This document shows positions 22,077 through 23,081 of a stretch of 23,081 nucleotides of DNA, in pieces (position 1 is the stretch's first letter; the number at the start of each line of letters is the position of its first letter). Location: positions 1 to 23,081 of the forward strand of contig JALRJD010000195.1 in assembly GCA_023255165.1 (NCBI GenBank), written 5' to 3'. The DNA comes from Porticoccaceae bacterium (lineage in GTDB: Bacteria > Pseudomonadota > Gammaproteobacteria > Pseudomonadales > Porticoccaceae). Under the pieces are notes generated by a model. That model made no database searches. It saw only the letters and a list, made by a program, of their open reading frames with translations, and was not told the origin of the DNA. A program made the position numbers and the translations under genes.

Positions 22077-22883
22077 ATGCCCGTTCACAGTAAATTCGAG
22101 ATGTTTGAGGATAATTGGCGCACCTCTATGGGTGGTTGGTTTCCCGGCGAGAAAGTAATACTGCGCGGCAGAGATGTTTTTACGGAGTTAAATCACAGCT
22201 CATGGATGGAGTATCTGCTGTTTGCAGTAACCGGCAAGGAGTCGCCGCGGATTGCGCGTTTAATGGAGGGAATGTGGGTTATTTGCACCAGCTTCCCCGA
22301 CCCGCGAATCTGGAATAACCGGGTATCGGCACTGGCGGGAACGACTCGTTCCACCGGTGTGTTGGCCGCCGCCGCATCAGTTGCGGTAACCGAGGCAACG
22401 TTGTACGGGTTAAAGCCAATTAAGGGTGCGACAGATTTTTTTTATCGCGCCGATGGGCGGTTAAACCAGGGCGAAAATTTAGAACAAATTATTAAATCAG
22501 AACTTAAGCAGTACCGGAGTGTATATGGCTATGGACGGCCAATAGTGAGGGGGGATGAGCGGGTAGAGCCAATGATGGCATTTGCTCGTTCAATTGGTTG
22601 TGGTGAAGGTAAGTTTATAAAGATTGCCTTTGAAGTGGCTGAGTATTTAAGTAATAGCCGTCTTAAATACCAGATCAATATAGCAGCGGTGTGTGCGGCG
22701 CTGTTGGCAGATGAAGGGCTTTCGCCGATGGATTTTTATCATATGGCGACCCTGGCTTTCACTGCTGGCGCAATGCCTTGTTTTATTGATGCACTGGATC
22801 AACCTGAAGGATGTTTTTTTCCCTTACGAACTTCTCGGCTCAACTATACAGGGGGCGAGGAAATCAAGCACTGGAGGGTGTAG
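22077..22883 (+). CDS. Citrate-synthase-fold protein B (citryl-CoA-lyase-like), catalytic residues replaced
   Basis: A 268-residue paralogue of the preceding protein with a better-preserved family outline: ILRGRDVFTELNHSSWMEYL, DPRIWNNRVSALAGTTRSTG (76-94), GLKPIKGA (111-118), YGYGRPIVRGDERV (150-163) and INIAAVCAALLADEGL (200-215), then a C-terminal PEGCFFPLR and YTGGEE. In active citrate-synthase-fold enzymes these last motifs read GPLHGGA, PGFGHPV..DPR and INVDGAIAALL. Here the first His is absent (Lys116 is nearest), the second is Arg154 and the Asp is Ala203. The CoA/substrate-contacting R-x-x-DxR region appears partly kept. ATG 22077 is the only sensible start; the ATG at 22073 stops after six codons. 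It follows protein A after 27 bp. An A-B heterodimer is plausible, since these folds work as dimers. Confidence 0.75.
   Translation: MPVHSKFEMFEDNWRTSMGGWFPGEKVILRGRDVFTELNHSSWMEYLLFAVTGKESPRIARLMEGMWVICTSFPDPRIWNNRVSALAGTTRSTGVLAAAASVAVTEATLYGLKPIKGATDFFYRADGRLNQGENLEQIIKSELKQYRSVYGYGRPIVRGDERVEPMMAFARSIGCGEGKFIKIAFEVAEYLSNSRLKYQINIAAVCAALLADEGLSPMDFYHMATLAFTAGAMPCFIDALDQPEGCFFPLRTSRLNYTGGEEIKHWRV
22873..22877 (+). promoter_or_regulatory. Strong Shine-Dalgarno for the last ORF
   Basis: GGAGG lies in the last codons of protein B, 9 nt before ATG 22887. It is the best ribosome-binding site in this cluster and the main reason to treat the short terminal ORF as a real gene. Confidence 0.6.
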
Positions 22884-22886
22884 ATA

Positions 22887-23081
22887 ATGACTAGAGGTTA
22901 TGGAGTACCTGTTTTTACAGGGATTGTTACACAAGGAATTGCGCAGAGATCTTGCCGGGCGGTTTCAAGAAACAGTTTAAGGTCGATTTTACCGATTTTG
23001 GATGGTCTCCTGGGTAGGGTGTTGGGTAGATTACTGGGTAGATTGCTGTGTGGAGCGCTAATTGGGCTCTTAGTTATATTG
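22887..23081 (+). CDS. Partial small basic/hydrophobic ORF after the citrate-synthase-like pair
   Basis: The frame is open for 65 codons to the window edge, so the protein is C-terminally incomplete. The first ~35 residues are polar and basic (MTRGYGVPVFTGIVTQGIAQ, then an Arg/Ser-rich stretch). The rest is Leu/Gly/Arg repeats (LLGRVLGRLLGRLLCG) running into a hydrophobic stretch ALIGLLVIL. The repeats come from a 12-bp DNA repeat. No family is recognised. The GGAGG at 9 nt and the 3-bp distance from the previous stop argue for a fourth operon member, possibly a small membrane or membrane-active peptide. It could also be chance coding in AT-rich intergenic DNA. Confidence 0.4.
   Translation, partial: MTRGYGVPVFTGIVTQGIAQRSCRAVSRNSLRSILPILDGLLGRVLGRLLGRLLCGALIGLLVIL
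23010..23057 (+). repeat. 12-bp tandem repeat encoding Leu-Gly-Arg-Leu
   Basis: Four adjacent units: ctgggtagggtg, ttgggtagatta, ctgggtagattg and a diverged ctgtgtggagcg. Units two and three differ at two positions. The period is a multiple of three and in phase with the ORF starting at 22887, giving LGRV-LGRL-LGRL-LCGA. Confidence 0.8.

Noticed and set aside
1..23081. tRNA or rRNA genes, insertion sequences, integrases, attachment sites
   Set aside because: No tRNA cloverleaf, rRNA core, transposase or integrase motif was recognised on either strand; nothing points to a mobile element causing the two junctions.

Overview
The window reads as a metagenome-assembled contig: one long stretch of a gammaproteobacterial chromosome (about 1,765 to the end) preceded by two short pieces that look foreign to it. 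The main stretch has System-I cytochrome c maturation genes, the smc-zipA-ligA order known from Pseudomonas, and YciI, VC0807-family and YgiM-like SH3 proteins. ZipA and these families point to Gammaproteobacteria, perhaps the Cellvibrionales/Pseudomonadales side. A species cannot be named from the sequence alone.

Layout. Positions 1-~665 (minus strand) are an internal piece of an actinobacterial-looking uvrA. Positions ~655-~1772 (plus) hold the 3' end of a membrane-anchored sulfatase and the 5' part of a repeat-rich, propeller-like protein. At ~1764-1773 this second piece runs in frame into the C-terminal 60% of CcmF, so the resulting 614-residue ORF is almost certainly not a natural protein. 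Then come ccmF'-ccmG-ccmH-ccmI, a tightly overlapping operon for loading haem onto c-type cytochromes; smc, zipA and ligA (chromosome organisation, division, DNA ligation); an uncharacterised 145-residue protein; and a two-helix membrane protein separated by a single in-frame TAA from an MFS transporter.

Convergent to these is a minus-strand block read from right to left. It has an SH3-domain membrane protein, a periplasmic cyclophilin, a PdxJ of unusual type, a DUF2520/Rossmann oxidoreductase and a SpoU-type RNA methylase, with a good sigma70-like promoter ahead of the SH3 gene. A second minus-strand unit, VC0807-family membrane protein then yciI, has its own promoter.

Divergent from that unit, from 19,471 to the right edge, is the most unusual part. 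An acetolactate-synthase-like ThDP enzyme overlaps by 4 bp a citrate-synthase-fold protein of 263 residues, followed by a second citrate-synthase-fold protein of 268 residues and the start of a small basic/hydrophobic ORF with an excellent Shine-Dalgarno. By eye, both citrate-synthase-like proteins lack all three catalytic residues of the fold, and the ThDP enzyme departs from acetohydroxyacid synthase at substrate-determining positions. The sequence composition becomes more AT-rich towards the right edge. I cannot assign a known pathway to this cluster; it is the best candidate for an undescribed system here.
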